From NCBI GenBank assembly GCA_003242885.1, contig QKMZ01000001.1:557147-621146 (forward strand): 64,000 nt of DNA. The letters are read 5' to 3'. Positions 42,302 to 49,910 of the stretch are shown here, piece after piece. The translations under genes were made by a program, and so were the position numbers. The notes under the pieces are model-generated. The model made no database searches, had not been told where the DNA came from, and saw only the letters and a list, made by a program, of their open reading frames with translations. The stretch's first letter is position 1, and each line of letters begins with the position of its first letter. This DNA is from Candidatus Melainabacteria bacterium (GTDB lineage Bacteria > Cyanobacteriota > Vampirovibrionia > Obscuribacterales > Obscuribacteraceae).

Positions 42302-43048
42302 ATGCTGGGCAGTGCGATTTCTGGACTTGCGACTGGCACTCTTCTAGGACTTTTAGGGGGTGGCGGAAGTATCATCGCGGTGCCGATCCTTGTTTATTGT
42401 CTTGGACTTGAGGCAAAGGCAGCCATTGGTACGAGTCTCATTATCGTGGGTCTGGCCAGCCTTCTTGCCGCCTGGAGTCATTACAGAAAGCATGCTGTGG
42501 TTGTCCCAACGGCAATAATATTTGGTGCAACCGGCGGACTCGGCAGCCTCGCAGGGGCGAGGTTGGCACAGCATATTCCAGACTCTGTGCAATTAATCCT
42601 ATTTGCAGTCGTGATGGCTTTCGTGGCGCTGCTGATGCTGAGGCAAAGGCAACCTTCTATTGAATCGGATGGCGATAAGATAAGAACCGCACTGCCGGTG
42701 GTGCTTGTAGCCGGTCTTGGCGCAGGCTTGCTCACAGGTTTAATCGGCGTAGGCGGCGGCTTTATAATCGTCCCGGCGCTCACCATCTTGCTGCGGATGC
42801 CTATAAGGAAGGCAATCGGCACCTCACTCTTGGTAATTGGGATCAACAGCATGGTTGGTGCAATTTCCTACGCTGCTCGGTTGAGTCTGAATCTTTCGAT
42901 TTTGCCGTTTGCCATCACTACGCTGGCGGCAGCGCCTGTAGCCGGGCGCCTTGCTCATTACATACCGCAAGAAAAACTCAAGTTCAGTTTTGCAATTTCC
43001 CTTCTTCTACTGTCGGCGTGGATGCTGACAAAACAAGTTTTCCATTAA
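42302..43048 (+). CDS. TauE/SafE-family sulfite/sulfur anion exporter
   Basis: 248-residue permease from ATG 42302, with GAGGAGA 7-8 nt upstream. Two similar halves carry the family motifs: GTLLGLLGGGGSIIAVPILV and then GAGLLTGLIGVGGGFIIVPA, each followed by KAAIGTSL or KAIGTSL. About eight hydrophobic segments. TauE/SafE proteins export sulfite, sulfoacetate or other sulfur anions; in BigR-type operons one such protein is thought to export sulfite made by persulfide oxidation. It lies between the rhodanese and persulfide dioxygenase genes, with gaps of 17 and 16 nt. Confidence 0.9.
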   Translation: MLGSAISGLATGTLLGLLGGGGSIIAVPILVYCLGLEAKAAIGTSLIIVGLASLLAAWSHYRKHAVVVPTAIIFGATGGLGSLAGARLAQHIPDSVQLILFAVVMAFVALLMLRQRQPSIESDGDKIRTALPVVLVAGLGAGLLTGLIGVGGGFIIVPALTILLRMPIRKAIGTSLLVIGINSMVGAISYAARLSLNLSILPFAITTLAAAPVAGRLAHYIPQEKLKFSFAISLLLLSAWMLTKQVFH

Positions 43049-43064
43049 TCGCTGGAGGTCACCA

Positions 43065-44474
43065 ATGTTTTTCAAACAGTTTTATCTCGGATGCCTGGCA
43101 CATGGCTCTTATCTGATCGGTTCAGTTGGAGAAGCCGCTGTCATCGACCCGCAACGCGATGTTGATCAATATATCGAGGAAGCAAACAGAGAAGGATTCT
43201 CTATTAAATACATCATTGAGACTCATCTTCATGCCGATTTTGTAAGCGGACACAGAGAGCTGGCAGAAAAAACCGGTGCCGCGATTGTCTTTGGCGCTAA
43301 AGCTGGAGCTGCATTTCCGCATATAGCCGCTAAGGACGGGGATGTTTTGAAGGTGGGGACTATCAACCTTTCCATTCTTGAGACGCCGGGCCACACACCC
43401 GAAAGCATTTGCATTTTGGCGAAGGATACCGCAGATGAAAAACCCGCCAAGTTATTCTCGGGAGACACACTTTTTATTGGTGACGTCGGCCGCCCGGACC
43501 TTGTTGGTAGCAAAGGTTTCAGCGCCAATGAAATGGCAGGTTTGATGTATGACAGCCTGCATGAAAAGCTCCTCAAGCTCCCTGATGAAGTCGAGCTGTT
43601 TCCCGCCCATGGTGCGGGATCGCTTTGTGGTAAGCATCTGTCGAACGAAAGGTCATCCACCATTGGTAGTCAAAAGCAGTTCAATTACGCCTTGAAACCT
43701 ATGACTAAAGAGGCGTTTATTGAAATGTTGACGACCGACCAGCCGGAAGTGCCTGCATACTTCCCGAAAGATGTGGAAATTAACCGTCAGGGTGCTTCGC
43801 CTTTGAACAACCTTCCTCGGCCGCTGCCCTTAATCGCCGCGGCGGTGGCCACTGAATTGCAGCGGGGTGCTATCGTTCTCGATATTCGTAGTGCCACTGA
43901 ATATGCAAGCGGCCACATCAAAGGTTCACTGAACATCGGATTGGGAGGACAGTTCGCTTCCTGGGCAGGTACGTTGATTGAACTGGGCACGCCCATCATC
44001 CTTCTTGCAAATGACCTAGACCAGGTCGATGAAGCTGTAATGCGGCTTGCCAGGGTGGGCTTCGAGAGCGTACTTGGATATGTCGAGAATGGGCTAAGCA
44101 GCTCCAATGAATCAGGTTTAGAGATTGCACAATCTAGCGTAATTTCGGTCGACGAACTAAAGCGTGCGCTTGACGCGAATGAAGAATTGTTGGTTCTTGA
44201 TGTGAGAAGACCTGGTGAATATGAGGCTGGACATGTTCCGAATGCAATAAACATTCCATTGTCCGAGCTGCCTGCAAGCATATCCGACATACCAGGAGAC
44301 TGTCCGTTGGCGATAATCTGCGCGAGCGGCTACCGCTCATCTATTGCAAAAAGCGTGCTTGAAAGAGGCAACTCTAGGCTTTCAATGAACGTTCTTGGCG
44401 GAACAGCCGCCTGGAAGAACGCTGGTTATGTAGTGGAACAGAAGGAAACAGCAACGTCCAAGATAAGCAGTTGA
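43065..44474 (+). CDS. Persulfide dioxygenase-rhodanese fusion (CstB/ETHE1-like)
   Basis: 469 residues; start ATG 43065 with GGAGG upstream. Residues 1-240 are an ETHE1-type metallo-beta-lactamase fold: His54, His56, Asp58 and His63 in THLHADFVSGH, ETPGHTPES, and SGDTLFIGDVGRPD, which bind a non-haem Fe(II). Residues about 255-350 are a rhodanese fold without the active cysteine (ILLAND in that position); residues about 365-460 are an active rhodanese with Cys419 in ICASGYRSS. This is the CstB plan. Expected reaction: O2-dependent oxidation of glutathione or low-molecular-weight persulfide to sulfite, then possibly thiosulfate. Cytoplasmic; last large gene of the sulfur operon. Confidence 0.93.
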   Translation: MFFKQFYLGCLAHGSYLIGSVGEAAVIDPQRDVDQYIEEANREGFSIKYIIETHLHADFVSGHRELAEKTGAAIVFGAKAGAAFPHIAAKDGDVLKVGTINLSILETPGHTPESICILAKDTADEKPAKLFSGDTLFIGDVGRPDLVGSKGFSANEMAGLMYDSLHEKLLKLPDEVELFPAHGAGSLCGKHLSNERSSTIGSQKQFNYALKPMTKEAFIEMLTTDQPEVPAYFPKDVEINRQGASPLNNLPRPLPLIAAAVATELQRGAIVLDIRSATEYASGHIKGSLNIGLGGQFASWAGTLIELGTPIILLANDLDQVDEAVMRLARVGFESVLGYVENGLSSSNESGLEIAQSSVISVDELKRALDANEELLVLDVRRPGEYEAGHVPNAINIPLSELPASISDIPGDCPLAIICASGYRSSIAKSVLERGNSRLSMNVLGGTAAWKNAGYVVEQKETATSKISS

Positions 44475-44536
44475 GAATAAACGTGAGCGATCGTATGAAG
44501 AAATCGATAAAAGTGTTAAAAGGAGGGCAAAGCCCT

Positions 44537-44626
44537 ATGGACAGTATGATCTGGTTCTTCGGCATTGTTTTGTTCTATTTCGCGCTGCAACTCTGGATAC
44601 TGCCGAAACTCGGCATACCTACTTGA
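44537..44626 (+). CDS. 29-residue membrane peptide; possible selenoprotein extending to 44722
   Basis: Tiny gene with GGAGGG 9-10 nt before ATG 44537. It encodes one hydrophobic helix (MIWFFGIVLFYFALQLWILP) ending KLGIPT and TGA at 44624-44626. It lies 62 nt after the persulfide dioxygenase gene on the same strand. Past the TGA the frame stays open for 31 codons (MSRSCSVEQ and on) to TAA 44720-44722, overlapping the next gene's start by 26 nt. A 6-bp stem with loop GGTC starts exactly 11 nt after the TGA, resembling the geometry of a bacterial SECIS element, so the TGA might encode selenocysteine and the product be 61 residues. The short form is fairly secure; the long form is a hypothesis. 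Confidence 0.55.
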   Translation: MDSMIWFFGIVLFYFALQLWILPKLGIPT

Positions 44627-44637
44627 ATGTCGCGAAG

Positions 44638-44653
44638 CTGCTCGGTCGAGCAG
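44638..44653 (+). promoter_or_regulatory. SECIS-like hairpin downstream of in-frame TGA
   Basis: CTGCTC-GGTC-GAGCAG is a perfect 6-bp stem with a GGTC loop, beginning 11 nt after TGA 44624-44626. The E. coli fdhF SECIS hairpin, as I recall it, also starts 11 nt after UGA and has a GGUCU loop. No T-run follows, so it is not an intrinsic terminator. Confidence 0.4.
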
Positions 44654-44696
44654 AAGTCAAAATCAGTACAACAAGTACAACGAGAAGTCCTGAACC

Positions 44697-45776
44697 ATGG
44701 CGAACAAAGCGAAAGTGAATAAATACATCCATCTGATGCTCGTTTGCGCATTGCTAGGGCTAGGCATCGCCTTGCCCGCCTTGGCCGACGAATGCCTGAC
44801 AAACGCTGCTCCGGTGTCTGCGACGGTAGGCGCGCGTTGCACAGAAGATCCGTCATGCGTCATTGTCGGCGAAACACACATGCTCGAATGGAAGAGCCCC
44901 GCGCCAGCTAAGATCGTGGTTGTCTGTATACATGGGCTGGGACTATGCGCGAGAGCTTACAAGCCGCTTGCCAAAGAACTCTCCGCTGCAGGAATTGATG
45001 GATTCGGCGTTAACGTGCGCGGGTTCGGTCCAGACAGAGGCAAGCCGGACCGCGCGAAATTGGATTGCGTAAAGACGGTGAACGATGTAACTGAACTGCT
45101 TCGCAATATTCATAAAGAGCAGCCTGACTACAAAGTCTTTCTCGTTGGTGAATCGATGGGTGGCGCTCTTGCAATAAGAATCGCGGCTGAGAATTCAAAT
45201 TTAGTCGACGGCGTCGTCTGCTCAGCCCCCGCATGGAAGCTACTCAAGATGCGTCGAACAGCAGTAAAAGGTGTCTTTGAATTGTTCTTGTTTCCAGGCC
45301 GTCATCCTGGTCCGGCCGGTCGAGCCATCATGCATCAGGCAACGACTGATTCTGAACTTACTGAGCACTGGCTTACCGATCCATCTCACAAGCTGAAACT
45401 TTCTTTGAGTGAAGCAACGTCCTTTTTGAGTTTCATCTCGAAAACAGACAAATATGCCAAACAAGTTATAAAGCCCGTTTTGGTTATACAAGGACTGAAC
45501 GACCATCTGGTATCACCGAGAGCAGTTGCTAAGCTCTTTAGCGACATTCCTTCTGCCAGCAAGACATTTATGATCGATGGCAAGGGCGAGCATCTGGTTC
45601 TGGAAGAAGGTAGATTTTCCCCACCAGTAACGGAGAAACTAATTAGCTGGATGAAGACTGGTGCCACGTCTCAGTCGAGTCCGGGCGTCACAGAATTTAC
45701 AGTCAATGCTCAAGCGCTGTCACCTTCCGAAACGCGACGCTTGACGAGGTTGCAACGCTTGTCTCAGAGCGACTAA
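44697..45776 (+). CDS. Exported alpha/beta hydrolase (lysophospholipase/monoacylglycerol lipase-like)
   Basis: 359 residues. A signal peptide (IHLMLVCALLGLGIALPALA) is followed by an alpha/beta hydrolase fold: oxyanion strand VVVCIHGLGLCARAY, nucleophile Ser in VFLVGESMGGALAIR, acid Asp in VIQGLNDHLVSP and His in DGKGEHLVLEE. The cap region between about 195 and 265 and the GxSxG context resemble monoacylglycerol lipases. The substrate is probably a lipid ester in the envelope, but this is inferred only from family. The start ATG 44697 lies within the possible extension of the preceding small ORF. The C-terminal tail (SPSETRRLTRLQRLSQSD) is basic and low-complexity. Confidence 0.85.
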   Translation: MANKAKVNKYIHLMLVCALLGLGIALPALADECLTNAAPVSATVGARCTEDPSCVIVGETHMLEWKSPAPAKIVVVCIHGLGLCARAYKPLAKELSAAGIDGFGVNVRGFGPDRGKPDRAKLDCVKTVNDVTELLRNIHKEQPDYKVFLVGESMGGALAIRIAAENSNLVDGVVCSAPAWKLLKMRRTAVKGVFELFLFPGRHPGPAGRAIMHQATTDSELTEHWLTDPSHKLKLSLSEATSFLSFISKTDKYAKQVIKPVLVIQGLNDHLVSPRAVAKLFSDIPSASKTFMIDGKGEHLVLEEGRFSPPVTEKLISWMKTGATSQSSPGVTEFTVNAQALSPSETRRLTRLQRLSQSD

Positions 45777-45806
45777 CAATCTCCTTCTAATGAACCACAG
45801 CATGAT

Positions 45807-46895
45807 TTAACACTTCGTATTCTGAATACCGGATTCGTACCATTCCTTGCTGCTGTTGACGATCTTGACGACGGCAAGCATAACCGGTACCTCGATAAGC
45901 ACACCAACTACGGTGGCTAAAGCGGCTCCCGAGTTGAAACCAAACAAGCTAATTGCTGTCGCTACTGCAAGCTCAAAGAAATTGCTGGCACCGATTAGAG
46001 CTGACGGACACGCGACTGAATGAGCGACACCGAGCTTCTTGTTCAATAGGTATGCAAGCGACGAATTGAAAAACACTTGAATCAGAATCGGAACCGCCAG
46101 CATCGCAATTACGAGCGGCTGCTTAAGAATAGCTTCGCCTTGAAATGCGAATAGTAAAACAAGAGTAGTCAAAAGAGCTGTAAGAGAAACAGGATGAAGG
46201 AAGGCGAGCGTCTTATCAAACGTGTTCTGGCCTTGCTTGAGCAAGGCGCCTCTCCATGCTTGTGCAATCAGTACCGGTATTACAATGTAGAGACCAACAG
46301 AGATCAAAAGTGTATCCCAGGGCACGGAGATCGAAGAAAGACCCAACAGCAGACCGACGATTGGCGCAAAAGCGAAGACCATGATCACGTCATTAACTGC
46401 TACCTGTGAGAGCGTGAAATAGGGATCGCCTTTGGTTAGCTGGCTCCAGACGAATACCATGGCTGTGCACGGAGCTGCGGCAAGCAGAATAAGACCGGCT
46501 ACGTAGCTGTCTATTTGATCGTGTGGAAGGTATGGTGCAAAAACAACGCGAATAAATATGTAAGCAAGCAGAGCCATTGAGAATGGCTTCACTGCCCAGT
46601 TTATAAGAAGCGTTACCGCGATGCCCTTCCAGTGCTCTTTTACTTGCCCAAGTGCTCCGAAGTCTATTTTCAAAAGCATCGGCACAATCATCAGCCAGAT
46701 CAAGATCCCCACTGGGATGTTTACTCTAGCAATTTCCAGCGAGCCTATGAATCTCACAGGCTCTGGCAGGACCTGGCCGAGGACGATTCCGGCAGCGATG
46801 CAGAGAAAAACCCAGGCAGTCAGCCAACGTTCGAAGAATCCGATCGTTGGCTGTTCGGTTCCACTATTTGCCTTCGTGTGCAGTTGTGAACTCAT
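45807..46895 (-). CDS. acr3: ACR3-family arsenite efflux permease
   Basis: 362-residue permease with about ten membrane helices. The family signature with the essential cysteine is present: AAAPCTAMVFVWSQLTKGDP (Cys143). LMIVPMLLKIDFGALGQVKE and AVNDVIMVFAFAPIVGLLLG also match ACR3. It exports arsenite (and perhaps antimonite) from the cytoplasm, driven by the proton gradient. It lies 46 nt downstream of arsC on the same strand, so arsenate reduced by ArsC is handed to this pump. The pair is preceded by a surviving ArsR-type operator though its own arsR has been deleted; the repressor at 31245-31544 could regulate it in trans. Confidence 0.95.
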   Translation of the reverse strand: MSSQLHTKANSGTEQPTIGFFERWLTAWVFLCIAAGIVLGQVLPEPVRFIGSLEIARVNIPVGILIWLMIVPMLLKIDFGALGQVKEHWKGIAVTLLINWAVKPFSMALLAYIFIRVVFAPYLPHDQIDSYVAGLILLAAAPCTAMVFVWSQLTKGDPYFTLSQVAVNDVIMVFAFAPIVGLLLGLSSISVPWDTLLISVGLYIVIPVLIAQAWRGALLKQGQNTFDKTLAFLHPVSLTALLTTLVLLFAFQGEAILKQPLVIAMLAVPILIQVFFNSSLAYLLNKKLGVAHSVACPSALIGASNFFELAVATAISLFGFNSGAALATVVGVLIEVPVMLAVVKIVNSSKEWYESGIQNTKC

Positions 46896-46941
46896 TTCTG
46901 TTTGTCTCGCCTGAATCTATTGTGCAGACCTGTAATTGCCG

Positions 46942-47334
46942 TCATTTTGCCACTTTTGTTTTGGCTAATTCTTCCACCTTTGATTTGATCTCGTCGCGAA
47001 CACGGCGAAACACTTCTAACGGTTGGTCCTTCGGATCTTCGATGCTCCAGTTTGCCTGCGTTCCAATAAAAGTAGATGGGCAGAAATCAGCCGTCTTGAC
47101 TGAGCACATCGAAATCACCGCATCGTAGTCAGCAAGCCTCTCGCTGTCGATAGCTTTGGAGAATTGCTTGGATAAGTCAATTCCTGATTCGGCCATGACT
47201 TTAACCGCATCCGGGTTGACGCCGGGGCCTGCTTTGACACCGGCGCTGTCAGCTTCGAGACCGAATTGGCGGCCGAATCCTTCGGCTATCTGGCTCCGGC
47301 AGCTATTCTCGACGCAAATGAATAAAACCTTCAT
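46942..47334 (-). CDS. arsC: Arsenate reductase, thioredoxin-coupled LMW-phosphatase type
   Basis: 130 residues from ATG 47334 with AAGGAG 8 nt upstream. The P-loop CX5R is Cys7-Arg13 (ICVENSCRSQIAEGF); resolving cysteines Cys77 and Cys85 lie in SMCSVKTADFCPSTFIG, and WSIEDPKDQP supplies the catalytic Asp. This is the S. aureus pI258-type enzyme that reduces arsenate to arsenite through a triple-cysteine disulfide cascade, regenerated by thioredoxin. The reading frame continues upstream to 47523, but that part is the remnant of deleted arsR/arsI genes and not part of the enzyme. Upstream of acr3 in one operon. Confidence 0.93.
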   Translation of the reverse strand: MKVLFICVENSCRSQIAEGFGRQFGLEADSAGVKAGPGVNPDAVKVMAESGIDLSKQFSKAIDSERLADYDAVISMCSVKTADFCPSTFIGTQANWSIEDPKDQPLEVFRRVRDEIKSKVEELAKTKVAK

Positions 47335-47344
47335 TAACAGCGCT

Positions 47345-47487
47345 CCTTCTTTCCTGTTTGTACTGGTACTACCGCCGGTGCGCAGCAAGCTGCTGTTGTT
47401 CTGTTTCTTACCTGCAGTCGAAAAAAATTCTATGCGTGATTCTTGCGCCAACGCCGTCAGAGTGTTGGCTGCGCTCTTTGTTTTTAT
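47345..47487 (-). pseudogene. Deletion scar of an arsR-arsI pair upstream of arsC
   Basis: The stretch next to the operator reads KTKSAANTLTALAQESRIEF, clearly matching the N-terminus of the intact ArsR (KTKNAVSALAALAQETRLEI), but the start codon is ATA instead of ATG. Closer to arsC, in a shifted frame, TTAACCAPAVVPVQTG matches the C-terminus of ArsI (TNSACCAPMPEVIPVSIG). The sequence between is missing. An ancestral arsR-arsI-arsC-acr3 operon thus lost most of arsR and arsI by one internal deletion around 47410-47420. The remains are now leader DNA for arsC. Confidence 0.8.
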
Positions 47488-47507
47488 ATTTCCAATATTA
47501 TCGAAAT
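47488..47507 (-). promoter_or_regulatory. Putative ArsR operator (copy 2)
   Basis: Exact 20-bp copy of the sequence at 31545-31564 (arms ATTTC and GAAAT), lying at the same place relative to the arsR remnant. It survived although the local arsR is destroyed, which suggests that arsC-acr3 is still controlled through it, probably by the ArsR encoded at 31245-31544. Confidence 0.55.
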
Positions 47508-47696
47508 GTCCGCGCGCCGTCAAGCACGATTTTGGAAAGGCGCTCCTGTATGGAAGAACGCTCTGGAAGTCAGATCAATAGACTTGCACCACTATCTCTG
47601 TGTTTTCTGTGCCAGGGTCAGGGGACTCCTGGATGCTGTCCAAATACGAAAAATCGGCTTCTCACTGGAGACCGCCGATTCATCAGGCTTTTAATT

Positions 47697-47742
47697 GGTT
47701 GCGGGGGTAAGATTTGAACTTACGACCTTTGGGTTATGAGCC
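47697..47742 (-). other. 3' fragment of tRNA-Met(CAT): attachment site of the genomic island
   Basis: Read on the minus strand the segment runs from the anticodon loop CTCATAA through the 3' stem CCCAA, variable loop, T-arm (stem GTAAG/CTTAC, loop TTCAAAT) and acceptor strand to CCGCAACCA. The 5' half of the tRNA (D-arm and 5' acceptor strand) is absent; unrelated sequence begins just beyond the anticodon loop. This is the usual footprint of an integrase that recombines inside a tRNA gene. By the orientation, the intact tRNA should stand at the far right end of the island, outside the window. Confidence 0.8.
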
Positions 47743-47868
47743 AAGAATTTTCAATTTTGACCGGTTTTCCGAAAACATAACTAAACCCACTTATTCTAAG
47801 CTTTATAAGGCTTTCGGGATTTAATCTCGTTGCCATGAATTAACCAGTCAGGTCGATTTATAATTGAT

Positions 47869-47892
47869 TTGCGCTAGGCGTTGCGCTAGGCG
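47869..47892 (+). repeat. Tandem 12-bp direct repeat upstream of the integrase
   Basis: TTGCGCTAGGCG occurs twice back to back (47869-47880 and 47881-47892), ending 20 nt before the integrase start. Tandem short repeats next to att sites are typical arm-type binding sites for tyrosine integrases or excisionases, or operators for autoregulation of int. Confidence 0.55.
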
Positions 47893-47912
47893 TTTTGATC
47901 GGGGGCAGAATA

Positions 47913-49268
47913 ATGGCTAACGGCGAAAAATCAGGCAAGAAGTTCACTGCGAAGCACATTCGGGCACTTTCTTGCCCGGATCATATAAAGCAGCGCTATG
48001 TTTCCGTGCTTCCCGACGTTCACCTTTACGTTTCCGTCGGACGGGGCGGCAAAAAGACTTTCCACTTCCGAATCGCCGTCAACCGTAGTTGGCGTGGCAT
48101 TGACCTCAACTGCAAGTTCGAGGACTCGCTTCCAGATCCGCTCCTGAGAGACGTGATGCTCGAAGCGCAATCGAGAGCGGCTGACCTAACCGCACGGCTC
48201 AATCGAGGAGAAGACATCTTTAATCAGCCACGCAAAGAGTCCTCCCCCAACCTTCAGGAGCTTTTTGACCACTACAAAGCGCATCATCTGGAGAAAAGAG
48301 GAAAGCGCGTCCTGGACAATGAGAACAATTTCAAACGTTGGTTCGCCAAGAAAAATCTTGCCAAGAAAAAGGCAAACGAGTTTTCACACGAAGACGCTGC
48401 GCGCCTTCATTCGCAAATGGTAGAAACTCCCGGCAGCGCAAACCGCGCTGTACAACTTGGTCGGGCGATGTTCAATTTCGGCATAAAAACCCGATTCATT
48501 TCACGCACAGACAATCCGTTTGCTGGCGTCTCGCTTTACCCGGAGAACGAGCGAGATAGAGTCCTTTCGGACAAAGAAGCGGGCAAGCTTTTGACTGAAC
48601 TCGAATCGATTCCTGCCACTCACTCGAAGGAACGTACATTACGTGATTTCGTTCTGCTCTCTCTTTTGACAGGGGCGCGCAAATCAAACGTAATGAGCAT
48701 GCGCTGGGACGAATTAGACCTCAAAGAAGGAACTTGGAGCATCCCCGCAGAAAAAACGAAGACGCGCCGCGCACAACTTATACCGCTCGGTCCGATTGAG
48801 TTGGAAGTGCTTGACGGGCGTGAACAACTCTTCAAGGACACCGAAGAGATTGACGATGATTGCCCTTGGGTCTTCCCCGGGAAAGGAGCTTCCGGTCACA
48901 TGGTAGATCCAGGCAATGCTTGGGAAACGCTGCGCGACAAGCTTGAAATGGGCGACCTATGGCTTCACGACTTGCGGAGAAGCCTGGCATCATCAATGGC
49001 CAACACCGGAGCAGACGTGTCGATTGTCCGCGCCGCTCTCAACCACACCGATACCCGCACGACGTTGAAAGCGTACATACGCACAAACCAGCAAGTACAA
49101 CTGCAAGCAAAACAAAAGGCCCAAGATGCTTGGCTTGAGGCAAAGAAGCGGCAGGCCGCAGAAGCAGAAGCACAATCAAAAGCAGAAGCAGATGACGAAC
49201 CAGCACCAACCAAGAAGAAACCGAACGCGCGCGCTTCTAAAGCAAAGCGCACTAAGAAGAAACAATAG
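47913..49268 (+). CDS. Tyrosine recombinase / phage-type integrase
   Basis: 451 residues from ATG 47913 (GGGGG 8 nt upstream). An N-terminal arm-binding region with VHLYVSVGRGGKKTFHFRI is followed by a SAM-like core-binding domain (about 100-190) and the catalytic domain. Active-site residues visible are Arg in LLTGARKSNVMSMRWDELDL, Lys in EKTKTRRAQLIPL, His-x-x-Arg in LHDLRRSLASSMA, His in LNHTDTRTTLKAY and the nucleophile Tyr in LKAYIRT. A Lys/Ala-rich tail (from about 410) is unusual but harmless. It lies beside the tRNA-Met fragment it presumably made. All catalytic residues are intact, so the island may still be mobile. Confidence 0.95.
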   Translation: MANGEKSGKKFTAKHIRALSCPDHIKQRYVSVLPDVHLYVSVGRGGKKTFHFRIAVNRSWRGIDLNCKFEDSLPDPLLRDVMLEAQSRAADLTARLNRGEDIFNQPRKESSPNLQELFDHYKAHHLEKRGKRVLDNENNFKRWFAKKNLAKKKANEFSHEDAARLHSQMVETPGSANRAVQLGRAMFNFGIKTRFISRTDNPFAGVSLYPENERDRVLSDKEAGKLLTELESIPATHSKERTLRDFVLLSLLTGARKSNVMSMRWDELDLKEGTWSIPAEKTKTRRAQLIPLGPIELEVLDGREQLFKDTEEIDDDCPWVFPGKGASGHMVDPGNAWETLRDKLEMGDLWLHDLRRSLASSMANTGADVSIVRAALNHTDTRTTLKAYIRTNQQVQLQAKQKAQDAWLEAKKRQAAEAEAQSKAEADDEPAPTKKKPNARASKAKRTKKKQ

Positions 49269-49306
49269 CCAATCGAAACTCACTCCGAAAGCGCCACTCG
49301 TCTCAT

Positions 49307-49648
49307 TCAAGAAACCTTTTTCAACGTTTTGAGGCAAGTCCAAGCTACTGGATGAAAGCGTTTCAGTGTTTCGACGGCCTCGCTAAATAGTCGTTCGTCG
49401 AATCCTCTTCTCACGCAAACAACCACGATAGCCCAGTCACAATCCTCTTCATACCAACCATCAAATGCATTTCCACAATGGCTTGCTGCCTTAATTATGG
49501 AAGGTATGCGAGCGTTCACCTTTGAATCAACGAAGTAGCCGCCATGCGACGATGTTGAACAGGAAAAAATTCCAGGCGCCAAAAGTTCGAACGATTGAAG
49601 CCTACCCCACGGCGTTTCTAGCGGCGGGTGAATCAACTTATTACTCAT
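49307..49648 (-). CDS. DUF7007-like small protein
   Basis: 113 residues from ATG 49648, with GGAGG about 8 nt upstream. TPWGRLQSFELLAPGIFSCS, then TSSHGGYFVD and DWAIVVVCVRRGFDE match, as I recall, the DUF7007 domain, a small alpha/beta domain common on plasmids and integrative elements. No function is known. It converges on the integrase gene with a gap of about 40 nt. Upstream, 49649-49910 holds no supported gene. Confidence 0.65.
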   Translation of the reverse strand: MSNKLIHPPLETPWGRLQSFELLAPGIFSCSTSSHGGYFVDSKVNARIPSIIKAASHCGNAFDGWYEEDCDWAIVVVCVRRGFDERLFSEAVETLKRFHPVAWTCLKTLKKVS

Positions 49649-49910
49649 TTCCAGTCCTCCAGATCGAGTTAATCCGCTCTGTTCGCGAGAAATTAGAGGT
49701 TGTTGTAAATGATAATGCTGTTCTGCCGGGCGAAAAAATGTACAAGGCGCAATGGAAGACTGTGCCACCAGATATGGTGGCTTTCCCGGCGACTTCTTTA
49801 GAATGCGGTCGCTAATTACAGGCGGATTTGTATACCGTCAGTATGTATGGTATATCTCCGTCGTCAAAATTGCAACCACTTTTTATGCGGCACCTGCGCC
49901 AAATTCCAGG

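Noticed and set aside
44638..44653. Hairpin after the small membrane ORF considered as an intrinsic terminator
   Set aside because: No T-run follows (AAGTCAAAATC), so termination is unlikely; its position relative to TGA fits a SECIS-like role better.
49522..49815. 97-codon plus-strand frame opposite the DUF7007 gene
   Set aside because: The minus-strand DUF7007 reading has a recognisable domain and GGAGG site, while the plus frame has neither.
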